In this document: positions 1-8,876 of the stretch, piece by piece
Layout of the letters: every line of letters starts with the position of its first letter
How positions within the stretch are numbered: position 1 is the first letter of the stretch
Assembly (NCBI GenBank): GCA_025359785.1
Contig: JANYET010000018.1
Location: forward strand, 1-42,107
From: Alphaproteobacteria bacterium
GTDB taxonomy: Bacteria > Pseudomonadota > Alphaproteobacteria > Caulobacterales > Caulobacteraceae
Direction of reading: 5' to 3'
Length of the DNA stretch: 42,107 nucleotides
Translations under genes and position numbers: made by a program
Notes under the pieces: generated by a model
What the model saw: the letters and a program-made list of their open reading frames with translations, nothing else
Database searches by the model: none
What the model was told of the DNA's origin: nothing

Positions 1-189
1 CCGGATCACCAGCATCACCATCAGCAATAACGGCAGGAACAGCAGCAGCGCAAAACCCGCCACCGAAACGTCCAGCAGCCGCTTGAACGGGTGCGTCGCC
101 ACAACCGTCGGCAAACCAGGCGAAGGCAGGCGCAAGGCCGCGATCACGCGACCACGCTCAACGTCGCCCCTGTTCGCCAAGCCGCTCAA
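1..189 (-). CDS. Bacterial sugar transferase, 5' end only
   Basis: Reading leftwards from 189 gives 63 codons that run off the window edge. The segment K-R-L-L-D-V followed by a long hydrophobic stretch (ALLLFLPLLLMVMLVI) is the classic start of the bacterial sugar-transferase family (WcaJ/ExoY/PglC-like). These enzymes put the first sugar phosphate on undecaprenyl phosphate at the inner membrane. The start is uncertain: I chose a TTG at 189 because GGAG lies 10 nt upstream, but GTG 156 or a GTG further upstream near 273 are possible. The family call rests on about 28 residues. It fits the rhamnose and glycosyltransferase genes that follow. Confidence 0.6.
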   Translation of the reverse strand, partial: MSGLANRGDVERGRVIAALRLPSPGLPTVVATHPFKRLLDVSVAGFALLLFLPLLLMVMLVIR

Positions 190-339
190 GTCGTCACATC
201 TCCGATCGCTGATCCATCTACGGCCACGTTCGACCGAAAGACGCTTAACCGGCTGTTGTCCATCTCTCGCCACGATCTCTTAAACGCGACCGTTGTTTAT
301 GGGACAGCCGCCCAGAACGGTCGGTTCGGAGCAAAAGCA

Positions 340-504
340 ATGCCAGCAGACGTGTCGTTCCATGACGTCGGCGTGCGCAGCGTCGCGATCGAGACCCGGT
401 CTTCACCGCGTTTGCCGCTCGGCATCGGCCTGCTGGTCGCGGCGAGCGCCTCTGTCGGCCTGTGGTTCGCCATCGCGGCCGGCTTCAAGGCGCTGTTCCT
501 CTAA
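340..504 (+). CDS. Small single-pass membrane protein, 54 aa
   Basis: The ATG at 340 has GGAG 8 nt upstream. The product has a polar N-terminal half (residues 1-26) and one hydrophobic segment (about 27-50: LPLGIGLLVAASASVGLWFAIAAG) ending in KALFL. The longer open frame starting at 91 is not credible as coding, because its first part is antisense to the sugar transferase. It is transcribed divergently from the sugar transferase and lies next to the end of the rhamnose operon. I do not recognise a family. The size and shape suggest a small inner-membrane protein. Confidence 0.55.
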   Translation: MPADVSFHDVGVRSVAIETRSSPRLPLGIGLLVAASASVGLWFAIAAGFKALFL

Positions 505-565
505 GGGCCTACAGCGCCTGATAGGAGTGCCGGGTTCCCGGCCGCCACACATTCCCAGTCTTAGC

Positions 566-588
566 GGCCCCTTCTGAGAGGCCCCTTC
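566..588. repeat. Two copies of the 14-bp-period GGCCCCTTC repeat
   Basis: GGCCCCTTC occurs at 566-574 and again at 580-588, exactly 14 bp apart, just beyond the stop codon of rfbA. The same core with the same 14-bp period occurs in six units at 15791-15874, also at the 3' end of a minus-strand gene. Confidence 0.6.
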
Positions 589-612
589 TAACAGGGTCCC
601 GGCTAAGCGGCG

Positions 613-1500
613 CTATTCGTCCGCGCCGCGCGGCCGATCGGCCAGCTGGCGCAGGTACTGCCCATACTCGCTCTTGGCCAAGGCCTCGCCGAGCTTGCGC
701 AACTCCTGGGCGTCGATCCAGCCGTTGCGGTAGGCGATCTCTTCCAGGCAGCCGATCCGCAGGCCCTGGCGTTGCTCCACCGCGCGGATGAACTCCCCGG
801 CCTGGATCAGACTGTCGTGGGTGCCGGTGTCCAGCCAGGCGAAGCCGCGGCCCAGCAGTTCCACATTGAGTTCCCCGGCCTCCAGATAGACCTGGTTCAG
901 CGCGGTGATCTCCAGTTCGCCGCGATCCGAGGGCTTCAGGGTCTTGGCGAATTCGCTGGCGCGGCCGTCGTAGAAGTAGAGCCCGGTCACCGCATAGTTC
1001 GATTTCGGGACCGCCGGCTTCTCCTCGATACCCAGCGCGCGGCCGTCGGGTCCGAAGTTCACGACGCCATAGCGTTCCGGGTCCTGCACCAGGTAGCCGA
1101 ACACCGTGGCGCCCGTGTCCCGGGCGTCGGCGGCCTGCAGCGAGCGCGTGAAATTCTGGCCGAAGAAGATGTTGTCGCCCAGCACCATGACGCTGGGCCC
1201 GCCGGCGATGAATTCCTCGCCGAGGATATAGGCCTGGGCCAAGCCATCAGGGCTCGGCTGGACGACATATTCGAACCTGACGCCATAGCGCGAGCCGTCG
1301 CCCAACAGGCGCTTGAAGGCGGCCTGGTCCTCGGGGGTGGTGATGATCAGAATCTCGCGCACGCCGGCCAACAGAAGCACCGACAGCGGATAATAGATCA
1401 TCGGCTTGTCGTAGACCGGCAGCAGCTGCTTGGAGACCGCCAGGGTCAAGGGATGCAGCCGCGAGCCGGAGCCGCCGGCCAGGATTACGCCGCGTCTCAT
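613..1500 (-). CDS. rfbA: Glucose-1-phosphate thymidylyltransferase
   Basis: This enzyme joins dTTP and glucose-1-phosphate to make dTDP-glucose, the first step of the dTDP-L-rhamnose pathway, in the cytoplasm. At 295 residues it has the family's usual length. The nucleotide-binding motif [11 protein letters not shown] lies at about residues 9-19, followed by [18 protein letters not shown], and [11 protein letters not shown] is conserved in the middle. It is last in an rfbB-rfbD-rfbA operon. Its ATG overlaps the rfbD stop codon by 4 bp (ATGA), which suggests translational coupling. The identification is secure. Confidence 0.96.
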   Translation of the reverse strand: MRRGVILAGGSGSRLHPLTLAVSKQLLPVYDKPMIYYPLSVLLLAGVREILIITTPEDQAAFKRLLGDGSRYGVRFEYVVQPSPDGLAQAYILGEEFIAGGPSVMVLGDNIFFGQNFTRSLQAADARDTGATVFGYLVQDPERYGVVNFGPDGRALGIEEKPAVPKSNYAVTGLYFYDGRASEFAKTLKPSDRGELEITALNQVYLEAGELNVELLGRGFAWLDTGTHDSLIQAGEFIRAVEQRQGLRIGCLEEIAYRNGWIDAQELRKLGEALAKSEYGQYLRQLADRPRGADE

Positions 1501-2393
1501 GCCGCAGACCTCTCGGATTGAAGTTCGGCCACGATCTCGGCCAGGGGTTCGCGCCAGGGACGCAGGGTGACCCCGAAGGTCTGTTCAAGCTTGCTGGTGT
1601 CGAGCGTGCCGCGCGCGGGCCGCCTGGCCGGCGACGGCCAGTCCGCTGCTGAGCCGGCCGCGACAACCGGAGCCGCGCCGCCCAGCGCGATGTCGAAGAT
1701 GCCGTCGGCAAAGCCCTTCCACGTCACCTCGCCGACGTTGGCGAAGTGGTGCAGGCCGAACGCCGGGTCACCAGCCGGCGCCGCGGCCAGCCGAGCCGCC
1801 TGCCCGAGGATGAAGCGAGCCAGATCCCGCGCGGCGGTTGGCCGTCCGAACTGGTCGTCGACGACCTTCAGCGCCCTGCCCTCGCCCGCGGCGCGCAGCA
1901 TGGTCTTGACGAAATTCTTGCCGTGGCTGGAGACCACCCAGGAGGTGCGCAGGATCAGGGCCCGCGGGCAGGCCGCCAGGATCGCCTGCTCGCCCGCCAG
2001 TTTCGAGGCTCCGTAGACGTTCAACGGCGCGGTCGGGTCGCTCTCCACATAGAGCGCGCCCTTGTCGCCGGCGAACACGAAGTCGGTGGAAATCTGCACC
2101 AAGGCGGGCCCGTCGGGCCCCAGTGCCCGGGCGATCGCCCCCGGCGTCTCGGCGTTGACCTTGAACGCCAGGTCCCGTTCGCTCTCCGCCAGATCCACCG
2201 CCGTATAGGCCGCCGCCAGCACCACGAGGTCGGCCTTCACATCGTCGAGGCGACGCACCACGGCGTGCGGGTCGGCGAAATCGGCCTCGGCCCGCGACAA
2301 CGCCGTGATCTCCACGTCGAAGTCCTTGGCCTGGCCCAGCAGTTCGCGGGCCAGTTGCCCGGTCACGCCGAACTGCAGGATGCGGGTGGTCAT
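1497..2393 (-). CDS. rfbD: dTDP-4-dehydrorhamnose reductase
   Basis: This short-chain-dehydrogenase-type enzyme uses NAD(P)H to reduce dTDP-4-dehydrorhamnose to dTDP-L-rhamnose. The 298-residue product begins with the cofactor loop [11 protein letters not shown] and carries the YGASKLAGE catalytic YxxxK motif and the conserved ILRTSWV segment. Both ends overlap neighbours by 4 bp (rfbB upstream, rfbA downstream), so the three genes are almost certainly one transcript. The epimerase gene rfbC, which should act between RfbB and RfbD, is not in this window. Confidence 0.95.
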   Translation of the reverse strand: MTTRILQFGVTGQLARELLGQAKDFDVEITALSRAEADFADPHAVVRRLDDVKADLVVLAAAYTAVDLAESERDLAFKVNAETPGAIARALGPDGPALVQISTDFVFAGDKGALYVESDPTAPLNVYGASKLAGEQAILAACPRALILRTSWVVSSHGKNFVKTMLRAAGEGRALKVVDDQFGRPTAARDLARFILGQAARLAAAPAGDPAFGLHHFANVGEVTWKGFADGIFDIALGGAAPVVAAGSAADWPSPARRPARGTLDTSKLEQTFGVTLRPWREPLAEIVAELQSERSAA

Positions 2394-3439
2394 GCCTTGA
2401 CGAGACCCAGCCGTTCCGACTGGAAACCGCGCTGGCGGATGCCGTCGACCCAGCCGGGGTTGTCGACATACCAGCGCACGGTGTCCTCCAGGCCCGCCAG
2501 CAGCGGCATGCGCGGCGTCCAGCCCAGCTCGGTCTGCAGCTTCGAGGCGTCGATGGCGTAGCGGAAGTCGTGGCCCGGCCGGTCGGTGACGAAGGCGATC
2601 TTGTCGGCGTGCGGCGTGTTAGCCGGCGCCATGCGGTCCAGGTGTTCGCACAGCATGCGGATCACCTCGATGTTGCGCTTGGTGGCGTCGCCGCCGATGC
2701 AATAGGTCTCGCCCAGCCGGCCCTTCTGCAGCACCAGCAGCAGCGCCTCGGCGTGGTCGTCCACGTGCAGCCAGTCGCGCACCTGGCGGCCGTCGCCATA
2801 GACCGGGATCGACTTGCCCTCCAGCGCCCGCGTGATCACCGTCGGGATCAGCTTCTCGGGGAATTGGAAGGGGCCATAGTTGTTGGAACAGTTGGTCAGC
2901 ACCACCGGCAGGCCATAGGTCCGCGCCCAGGCCCGCGCCAGATGGTCGGCGCCGGCCTTGCTCGACGAATAGGGCGAGTTGGGATCGTAGGGCGTTTCCT
3001 CGGTGAACTCCCCGTCCTCGCCCAGCGCCCCGAACACCTCGTCGGTCGAGACATGGTGGAAGCGGAACGCGGCCTTCCGGTCCGCCGGCAGCCCGTTCCA
3101 GTGCGCGCGCGCGGCCTCCAACAGGACCGCGGTGCCGATGACGTTGGTGCGCACGAAGTCCAACGGGCCCTCGATGGCCCGGTCGTTATGGCTCTCGGCG
3201 GCCAGGTGCATCACCGCGTCGGGCCGGTGCCGGGCAAAGATCGCCGCGACCGCGGCCTCGTCGCAGACGTCGGCCTGTTCGAAAGCGTAGGCCGGGCTCG
3301 ACGCCACGCTGGCCACGTTCTCGAGGTTGGCCGAATAGGTCAGCTTGTCCAGGTTCACCACCTGATGGCCGTCCGCCACGGCGCGCCGCACCACCGCCGA
3401 CCCAATGAATCCGGCCCCGCCGGTGATCAAGATCTTCAT
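2390..3439 (-). CDS. rfbB: dTDP-glucose 4,6-dehydratase
   Basis: This enzyme converts dTDP-glucose to dTDP-4-keto-6-deoxyglucose with bound NAD+. The 349-residue extended SDR protein has ITGGAGFIGSAVVRR at its start, HLAAESHNDRAI (typically HxAAESHVDRSI), STDEVFG, and the catalytic YSSSKAGAD (YxxxK). TNCSNNYGPFQFPEKLIP and the C-terminal NPGW segment are also typical. It is first in the rhamnose operon. The upstream 134 bp contain a hairpin just beyond the MFS gene and should hold the operon promoter, but no clear -35/-10 pair was found. Confidence 0.96.
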   Translation of the reverse strand: MKILITGGAGFIGSAVVRRAVADGHQVVNLDKLTYSANLENVASVASSPAYAFEQADVCDEAAVAAIFARHRPDAVMHLAAESHNDRAIEGPLDFVRTNVIGTAVLLEAARAHWNGLPADRKAAFRFHHVSTDEVFGALGEDGEFTEETPYDPNSPYSSSKAGADHLARAWARTYGLPVVLTNCSNNYGPFQFPEKLIPTVITRALEGKSIPVYGDGRQVRDWLHVDDHAEALLLVLQKGRLGETYCIGGDATKRNIEVIRMLCEHLDRMAPANTPHADKIAFVTDRPGHDFRYAIDASKLQTELGWTPRMPLLAGLEDTVRWYVDNPGWVDGIRQRGFQSERLGLVKA

Positions 3440-3536
3440 ACGGTCTTTCTTAGCTCAACTGGCCGCGAAGGCATGAGTGCGCCTAGGTACACCCGAAATA
3501 TGAGTGCCCTCTTACAGCGATGCCGCGCCGGCTCAA

Positions 3537-3566
3537 CCCCGCGCCGGACGGTGAACGCGCGCGGGG
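3537..3566 (-). terminator. Possible terminator of the MFS gene
   Basis: A perfect 8-bp inverted repeat (CCCCGCGC / GCGCGGGG, 14-nt loop) lies 7 bp beyond the stop codon of the minus-strand MFS gene and before rfbB. There is no strong U-run, so this is a candidate rather than a textbook intrinsic terminator. Confidence 0.45.
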
Positions 3567-3573
3567 CCTCGGC

Positions 3574-4875
3574 TCAGAGCGTTGCGGCGAGGCGTTTGTC
3601 GCGCGCGATCGAGTTGGCCGTGACCAGGTGGGCGATGATCGCGACGACGATGGCCGGTCCGAGGGCGGCGTAGCCCACCAGCAGGGAGTGGTCGCCGTAC
3701 TGCGCCTTGGCCATGTCGCTGACGCGGCCCAGGAAGATCGGGCCGCCGCCCAGGCCGATGAGGTTCAGGACGAACAGCAGGATAGCCCCGGCCATCGTCC
3801 GCTGGCCGGGCGGCACGGCGTTCTGGACCACCGCGAGGGCCGGTGCGAGGTACATGTTGTTGAGCAGCGCCGGGACCGCCATAAACATCAGCGCGATCTG
3901 CCACGTGGGCGCCCAGATCAGGCCGGCCAGAGCGGGGATCGACAGGGTGAAGGCGATGGCCGGGATCCAGGAATACCAGCGCCGATCGCGCGTGCTCAGC
4001 TTGTCGGCGAGCCAACCGGATGCGAACGTGCCGATCACCCCGGTCACGCCGGCGACCAGGCTGTAGTAGGCGGCGGCCTGCTTCAGGCTCATCCCCTTCA
4101 CCCGCATCAGCAGCGGCTGGTTCCAGCTCAGCATGGCGTAGCCGACGAACGCCGACAGGCCGCAGGCGATGGCCGTGCACAACAGGGTGCGGTTGCGCAC
4201 GAAAGACGCGATGGCCTCAAAGGCTGGCGGCGCGGGGGCGTGGGCCTCGGCGCCCAGCGTCATCTCGTCAAGCCCGCCGCGCTTCGGCTCGCGAATGATC
4301 AGTAGCATCAGCAGCGCCAGGGCGACGCCCGGCAACCCCACAGCGAAGAACGCCATCCGCCAACCATAGGCCGCCGCGACGCCGCCGCCGAACGCCACAC
4401 CCATCATCGTGCCGAGCGGCACCCCCAGCGAATAGATCGCCAGGCCGACGCCGCGCTCCTTGGCCGGGAAATAGTCGGACACCAACGAATAGGAGGGCGG
4501 CGAGCCCCCGGCCTCACCCGCCCCCACCATGATCCGGGCAAGCGCCAGCTGAGCGAAATTGGTGGCCAGGCCGCAACTGGCGGTGAACAGGCTCCAGATG
4601 GTGCAGGCCGCGGCCATGATCCACACACGCTTGAAGCGGTCGGAGAGCCAGGCCACCGGAATGCCGCAGGTCGTGTAGAAGACTGCGAAGGTCAGGCCCG
4701 ACAGCGCCCCCAGCGCCGTATCGCTGAAGTGAAGCTCTTTGCGGATCGACTCCGCCAGCGTCGGCATGATCTGCCGATCCATGAAATTGAAGGTATAGAC
4801 CACGGCCAGCAGGCCCACGACCAGATAGCGATAGCCCTTGGCCGCCGTCGGCGCGGCGGTGGTCGCGGTGGTCAT
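3574..4875 (-). CDS. MFS transporter, spinster-like
   Basis: The 433-residue protein has 12 likely membrane segments and a family-typical NFMDRQIMPTLAESI in the first helix, which resembles the spinster-like MFS group. The loop-2/3 motif is SDRFKRVWIM. ARIMVGAGEAGGSPPSYSLVSDYFP in helices 4-5 is also characteristic. The start at 4875 (MTTATTAAPT) is preferred because GGGGGA lies 4 nt upstream; the upstream in-frame ATG at 4962 lacks a ribosome site and adds an unlikely 29-residue tail. The substrate cannot be told from the sequence. It is divergent from cysD. Confidence 0.88.
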   Translation of the reverse strand: MTTATTAAPTAAKGYRYLVVGLLAVVYTFNFMDRQIMPTLAESIRKELHFSDTALGALSGLTFAVFYTTCGIPVAWLSDRFKRVWIMAAACTIWSLFTASCGLATNFAQLALARIMVGAGEAGGSPPSYSLVSDYFPAKERGVGLAIYSLGVPLGTMMGVAFGGGVAAAYGWRMAFFAVGLPGVALALLMLLIIREPKRGGLDEMTLGAEAHAPAPPAFEAIASFVRNRTLLCTAIACGLSAFVGYAMLSWNQPLLMRVKGMSLKQAAAYYSLVAGVTGVIGTFASGWLADKLSTRDRRWYSWIPAIAFTLSIPALAGLIWAPTWQIALMFMAVPALLNNMYLAPALAVVQNAVPPGQRTMAGAILLFVLNLIGLGGGPIFLGRVSDMAKAQYGDHSLLVGYAALGPAIVVAIIAHLVTANSIARDKRLAATL

Positions 4876-5042
4876 GTGGTCCCCCAGATCCGGCGGTCCA
4901 GCCCGTGTTCTGACTCCAACATCCGGTACGCTTCCCTTTGCGTCATGTTGCATGAGGCGCACACCTCGCCAAGCGCGGAGCTGTGACCGACGCGAAACAC
5001 CGCGGGCCCGCCACCTGGGCTGTCCGCGCCCTAAGAATTCCT

Positions 5043-5116
5043 GGGGGCGGCTCGCCTTGCCCGGCTGGCCGCCCCCCTCTAGATGACAGCGACCCCATGC
5101 GCGGTTCGCGTCATCT
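5043..5116. promoter_or_regulatory. Two dyads upstream of cysD
   Basis: Two perfect inverted repeats lie in the 259-bp gap between the divergent MFS gene and cysD. The first is GGGGGCGG (5043-5050) with CCGCCCCC (5069-5076). The second is AGATGAC (5081-5087) with GTCATCT (5110-5116), which ends 18 bp before the cysD start. The second is placed like an operator or leader hairpin. No known sulfur regulator site or SAM riboswitch was recognised. Confidence 0.35.
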
Positions 5117-5134
5117 TTGCTCTAAGGTCCTCTG

Positions 5135-6100
5135 ATGGACGCCCCCAAGGCCACGCAAGCGTGGGCGCCCGACCCGATCCCTGCGAGAGCCCCGCTGACC
5201 GCCCCCATGTTGACCCACCTGCAGCGGCTCGAAGCCGAGAGCATCCAGATCTTCCGCGAGGTGGTCGCCGAGTGCGAGCGCCCGGTGATGCTCTATTCCA
5301 TCGGCAAGGACTCGGCGGTCATGCTGCGCTTGGCGCAGAAGGCCTTCTATCCGGCCAAACCGCCCTTCCCGCTGCTGCACGTCGACACGACCTGGAAGTT
5401 CCGCGCCATGTACGAGATGCGCGAGCGCATGGCTCGCGAGAGCGGCATGGACCTGATCGTCCACCAGAACCCGGAAGCTATCGCCCGCGGCATCAATCCC
5501 TTCGACCACGGCTCGCTGCACACCGACATGTGGAAGACCGAGGGGCTGAAGCAGGCGATCGATAAACACGGCTTCGACGCGGCCTTCGGCGGCGGCCGGC
5601 GCGATGAGGAAAAGTCCCGCGCCAAGGAGCGCATCCTCTCCTTCCGCTCGGCGCAGCACCGCTGGGACCCGAAGCTCCAGCGGCCCGAACTATGGCGGCT
5701 CTACAACACCCGCAAGGGGCCCGGCGAGACCTTCCGCGCGTTCCCGATCTCCAATTGGACCGAGCTCGACATCTGGCAATACATCTACCTGGAGGACATC
5801 CCGATCGTACCGCTGTACTTCGCCGGCGTCCGGCCGGTGGTGGAGCGCGACGGCAACCTGATCATGGTCGACGACGACCGGATGCGGCTGCTGCCCGGCG
5901 AGGTCCCGCAGATGAAATCCATCCGCTTCCGCACCCAGGGCTGCTACCCGCTCACCGGCGCGGTCGAAAGCACCGCCGCGACGCTGCCCGAGATCATCCA
6001 GGAAATGCTGCTCGCCACGACCTCCGAGCGCCAAGGCCGGGTCATCGACCACGACCAGGCCGCCTCGATGGAAAAGAAGAAGCAGGAGGGCTATTTTTGA
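5135..6100 (+). CDS. cysD: Sulfate adenylyltransferase subunit 2
   Basis: CysD is the ATP-PPase-type catalytic subunit that forms adenosine-5'-phosphosulfate (APS) from ATP and sulfate, driven by the GTPase CysN. The 321-residue product has the PP-loop region [16 protein letters not shown], then [30 protein letters not shown] and the terminal [20 protein letters not shown], all hallmarks of CysD. The start at 5135 has AAGG about 9 nt upstream; an internal Met near residue 25 is less likely. It is followed by cysNC with a palindromic element between them. Confidence 0.96.
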   Translation: MDAPKATQAWAPDPIPARAPLTAPMLTHLQRLEAESIQIFREVVAECERPVMLYSIGKDSAVMLRLAQKAFYPAKPPFPLLHVDTTWKFRAMYEMRERMARESGMDLIVHQNPEAIARGINPFDHGSLHTDMWKTEGLKQAIDKHGFDAAFGGGRRDEEKSRAKERILSFRSAQHRWDPKLQRPELWRLYNTRKGPGETFRAFPISNWTELDIWQYIYLEDIPIVPLYFAGVRPVVERDGNLIMVDDDRMRLLPGEVPQMKSIRFRTQGCYPLTGAVESTAATLPEIIQEMLLATTSERQGRVIDHDQAASMEKKKQEGYF

Positions 6101-6104
6101 AACC

Positions 6105-6204
6105 TCCGCTCATCCTCGCGAAGGCGGGGACCCAAGCTGAGTTCAAGTCCTGCTCTGGGAGCCACCAAGGCCCTTTGGGGTCCCGCCTGCGCGGGAATGA
6201 GCGG
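6105..6204. repeat. Palindromic intergenic repeat element
   Basis: About 100 bp between cysD and cysNC form a large imperfect palindrome. The left arm (CTCATCCTCGCGAAGGCGGGGACCC, 6109-6133) mirrors the right arm (GGGGTCCCGCCTGCGCGGGAATGAG, about 6177-6201). Short dispersed palindromes of this type are common in alphaproteobacterial intergenic DNA. A related element lies at 39868-39995. Within an operon it would form a strong mRNA hairpin and could change the CysD to CysNC ratio or RNA stability. Confidence 0.75.
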
Positions 6205-6224
6205 TTGGTGAGGGTCTGTTCCTG

Positions 6225-8147
6225 ATGGCCGAAACCTATGAAATGGCCGTCTCCGACCTGATCGCGCAGGACATCGAGGCCTATCTCGACGCCCATCAGA
6301 AAAAGAGCCTGCTGCGGTTCCTGACCTGCGGCTCGGTCGATGATGGCAAATCGACCCTGATCGGCCGCCTGCTCTACGACTCCAAGATGATCTTCGAGGA
6401 CCAGCTGGCGGCGCTGGAGGCGGACTCCAAAAAGCTCGGCACGCAGGGCGGCGACATCGACTTCGCCCTGCTGGTGGACGGTCTTGCCGCCGAGCGCGAG
6501 CAGGGCATCACCATCGACGTCGCCTACCGCTTCTTCTCCACCGACAAGCGCAAGTTCATCGTCGCTGACACGCCGGGCCACGAGCAATACACCCGCAACA
6601 TGGTCACCGGCGCCTCGACCGCCGACGCCGCCGTAATCCTGATCGACGCGCGCAAGGGCGTGCTGACCCAGACGCGGCGGCATTCCTATCTCGTCAGCCT
6701 GTTGGGCATCCGGCACGTGGTGCTGGCGATCAACAAGATGGACCTTGTCGACTGGAGCCAGGCGCGCTTCGACGAGATCGTCGCCGAGTACCGGGCGTTC
6801 GCCGAGAAGATCGGGATCAAGGCCTTCACGGCCATCCCGATGTCGGCGCTGAAGGGCGAAAATATCACCGAGCCCAGCGCCAGGTCGCCCTGGTATGCCG
6901 GGCCGCCGCTGATGCGCTGGCTGGAAGACGCACCGGTCGAGGACGATCTGCGCGACAAGCCCTTCCGCATGGCCGTCCAGTGGGTGAACCGCCCGAACCT
7001 CGACTTCCGGGGCTTCTCCGGCCTGATCGCCTCCGGCGTCATCCGGCCAGGCGACAGGATCAAGGCCCTGCCGTCAGGGCGGGAGAGCACCGTCGAGCGC
7101 ATCGTCACCTTGACCGGCGACCTGCCCGAGGCGGTGGCCGGCCAGTCGGTGACGCTGACCCTGGCCGACGAGATTGACGTCAGCCGCGGCGACGTCCTGG
7201 CCGCCGCCAGCCATCCGCCCGCCGTCGCCGACCAGTTCGAGGCGACCCTGGTGTGGTTTGACGACGAGCCCATGCTGCCCGGCCGGCCCTACCTGTTGAA
7301 GCTCGGGACCCGCACGGTCTCGGCCCAGGTGGGCGAGCCCAAGTACAAGGTCAACGTCAACACCTTGGAACAGCTCGCCGCCCGCAAGCTGGAGCTCAAC
7401 GAGATCGGGGTCTGCAACCTGGCGCTGGACGCACCCATCGCCTTCGATCCCTATGCCGAAAACCACGACCTGGGCGGCTTCATCCTGATCGACCGGATCT
7501 CCAATCGGACGGTCGGCGCCGGCCTGCTGCACTTCGCGCTGCGCCGCAGCCAGAACATCCATTGGCAGGCGATGGATGTGGACAAGGCGACCCGGGCCGC
7601 CGCCAAGGGCCAGAAACCGCGTGTGGTGTGGCTGACCGGCCTCTCCGGCGCCGGCAAATCGACAATCGCCAACCTGCTGGAAAAGCGCCTGCTGGCCGAG
7701 GGTCGCCATACCTATCTGCTGGACGGCGACAACGTCCGCCACGGCCTCAACAAGGACCTCGGGTTCGCAGAGGAGGACCGGGTGGAAAATATCCGCCGCG
7801 TCGCCGAGGTGTCCAAGCTGATGGCCGACGCGGGCCTGATCGTGCTGGTCTCCTTCATCTCGCCGTTCCGAGCCGAGCGGCGCATGGCGCGCGAACTGAT
7901 GGCCGATGGCGAATTCGTCGAGGTCCACATCGACACGCCGCTTGCCGAGGCCGAACGACGCGACGTCAAGGGCCTCTACGCCAAGGCGCGCGCCGGCGAA
8001 CTCAAGAACTTCACCGGCATCGACAGCCCCTATGAGGCCCCCGAAGCCCCCGAAATCTACATCGACACGACGCAGCTGAGCGCCGAGGCGGCCGCGGAGC
8101 GGATCTACGCGAAGTTGGAGGGGGAAACGCCAGACCCAGGTTCCTGA
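6225..8147 (+). CDS. cysNC: Bifunctional sulfate adenylyltransferase subunit 1 / APS kinase
   Basis: This is a 640-residue fusion of CysN (GTPase that powers APS synthesis) and CysC (APS kinase making PAPS), as in NodQ-type proteins. The CysN part has the P-loop GSVDDGKST (residues 36-44), [12 protein letters not shown] (about 115-126) and NKMD. The CysC part has a second P-loop GLSGAGKST (about 471-479) and [18 protein letters not shown]. Both domains look intact. With cysD it forms a complete sulfate-to-PAPS module, but no cysH, cysG or cysI reduction genes are nearby. That leaves open use of PAPS for sulfation of a surface molecule. Confidence 0.96.
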   Translation: MAETYEMAVSDLIAQDIEAYLDAHQKKSLLRFLTCGSVDDGKSTLIGRLLYDSKMIFEDQLAALEADSKKLGTQGGDIDFALLVDGLAAEREQGITIDVAYRFFSTDKRKFIVADTPGHEQYTRNMVTGASTADAAVILIDARKGVLTQTRRHSYLVSLLGIRHVVLAINKMDLVDWSQARFDEIVAEYRAFAEKIGIKAFTAIPMSALKGENITEPSARSPWYAGPPLMRWLEDAPVEDDLRDKPFRMAVQWVNRPNLDFRGFSGLIASGVIRPGDRIKALPSGRESTVERIVTLTGDLPEAVAGQSVTLTLADEIDVSRGDVLAAASHPPAVADQFEATLVWFDDEPMLPGRPYLLKLGTRTVSAQVGEPKYKVNVNTLEQLAARKLELNEIGVCNLALDAPIAFDPYAENHDLGGFILIDRISNRTVGAGLLHFALRRSQNIHWQAMDVDKATRAAAKGQKPRVVWLTGLSGAGKSTIANLLEKRLLAEGRHTYLLDGDNVRHGLNKDLGFAEEDRVENIRRVAEVSKLMADAGLIVLVSFISPFRAERRMARELMADGEFVEVHIDTPLAEAERRDVKGLYAKARAGELKNFTGIDSPYEAPEAPEIYIDTTQLSAEAAAERIYAKLEGETPDPGS

Positions 8148-8163
8148 CGCGCCAGCCGGCGCG
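8148..8163 (+). terminator. Possible cysNC terminator
   Basis: CGCGCC-AGCC-GGCGCG, a perfect 6-bp stem with a tetraloop, begins at the base after the cysNC stop codon. It is followed by CCAAGCAAATTGTCTTG, so there is only a weak T-rich tail. Confidence 0.4.
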
Positions 8164-8261
8164 CCAAGCAAATTGTCTTGAACTTATTTTCATTCGACGC
8201 GGGTATCTGGTCTCCCGGTCATCAACGCGTCAGGCGCAAAGCCAGGGGCACGACATCCGCC

Positions 8262-8837
8262 ATGTCCGCAGCGCCCGTCACCGTCTACGACAACCTGCTT
8301 GCGTCGAGCGAACACGCCGTCCTATGGGCGTTCCTTAATCAGCCAGGCTGGTCCCACGGCGGCTATTCATCAGACCAGCCGGCTGCAGACCGCTACTTCT
8401 ACAAGCACTACGCCGGCTATCGGAAGAGCGGCAGCGAGCCCCTAACCGGCGAGATCGAGGACGAACTCGCGCAGAGCGCCCCGATGCTGGCCAACATGTG
8501 GCGAGGTCTCAAGGCTGGCCCGCTGGCGGGGCATCGGCTCGCCCGCTGCTACGCGAACGGCATGCCCGGCGGCGCCGAAGGCGGCGCTCATGTAGACTCG
8601 AATATCCCGACCCACATGACCGCTATCTACTACCCGCACCCAGTCTGGTCGCCGGACTTCGGCGGCGAGACCCTGCTATTCAACGATGCCCGTGACGAGG
8701 TCATTGCGGCGATCTATCCGCGCCCGAACCGCCTGGCGATTTTCTCCGGCGTCATCCCACATGTTGCACGGCCCATGTCCCGGCGCTGCACCGACCTGCG
8801 CATTACCCTGATGTTCAAGACAGTACCCGCCGAGTGA
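8262..8837 (+). CDS. 2-oxoglutarate/Fe(II)-dependent oxygenase family protein
   Basis: From the Met at 8262 the product is 191 residues, a typical single double-stranded beta-helix domain. Likely iron ligands are His110 and Asp112 (GGAHVDSN) and His167 (GVIPHVARP), with Arg177 or Arg180 available for 2-oxoglutarate. FGGETLLFND is typical of prolyl-hydroxylase-like members. An upstream in-frame ATG at 8178 would add 28 poorly conserved residues and has no better ribosome site. The substrate is unknown. Its place among polysaccharide genes suggests modification of a sugar, lipid or protein in envelope biosynthesis, but that is inference. Confidence 0.8.
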   Translation: MSAAPVTVYDNLLASSEHAVLWAFLNQPGWSHGGYSSDQPAADRYFYKHYAGYRKSGSEPLTGEIEDELAQSAPMLANMWRGLKAGPLAGHRLARCYANGMPGGAEGGAHVDSNIPTHMTAIYYPHPVWSPDFGGETLLFNDARDEVIAAIYPRPNRLAIFSGVIPHVARPMSRRCTDLRITLMFKTVPAE

Positions 8838-8876
8838 TCGCGCCTTCGGCCGCAGCCTAGCGACGATGCGCCAGCA

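Noticed and set aside
3473..3507. Direct repeat ATGAGTGC (3473-3480 and 3500-3507) upstream of rfbB
   Set aside because: Only two 8-bp copies 27 bp apart with no dyad and no promoter boxes; too weak to call an operator.
4876..5134. SAM or other sulfur riboswitch before cysD
   Set aside because: Only simple dyads are present; none of the conserved SAM-riboswitch cores was recognised.
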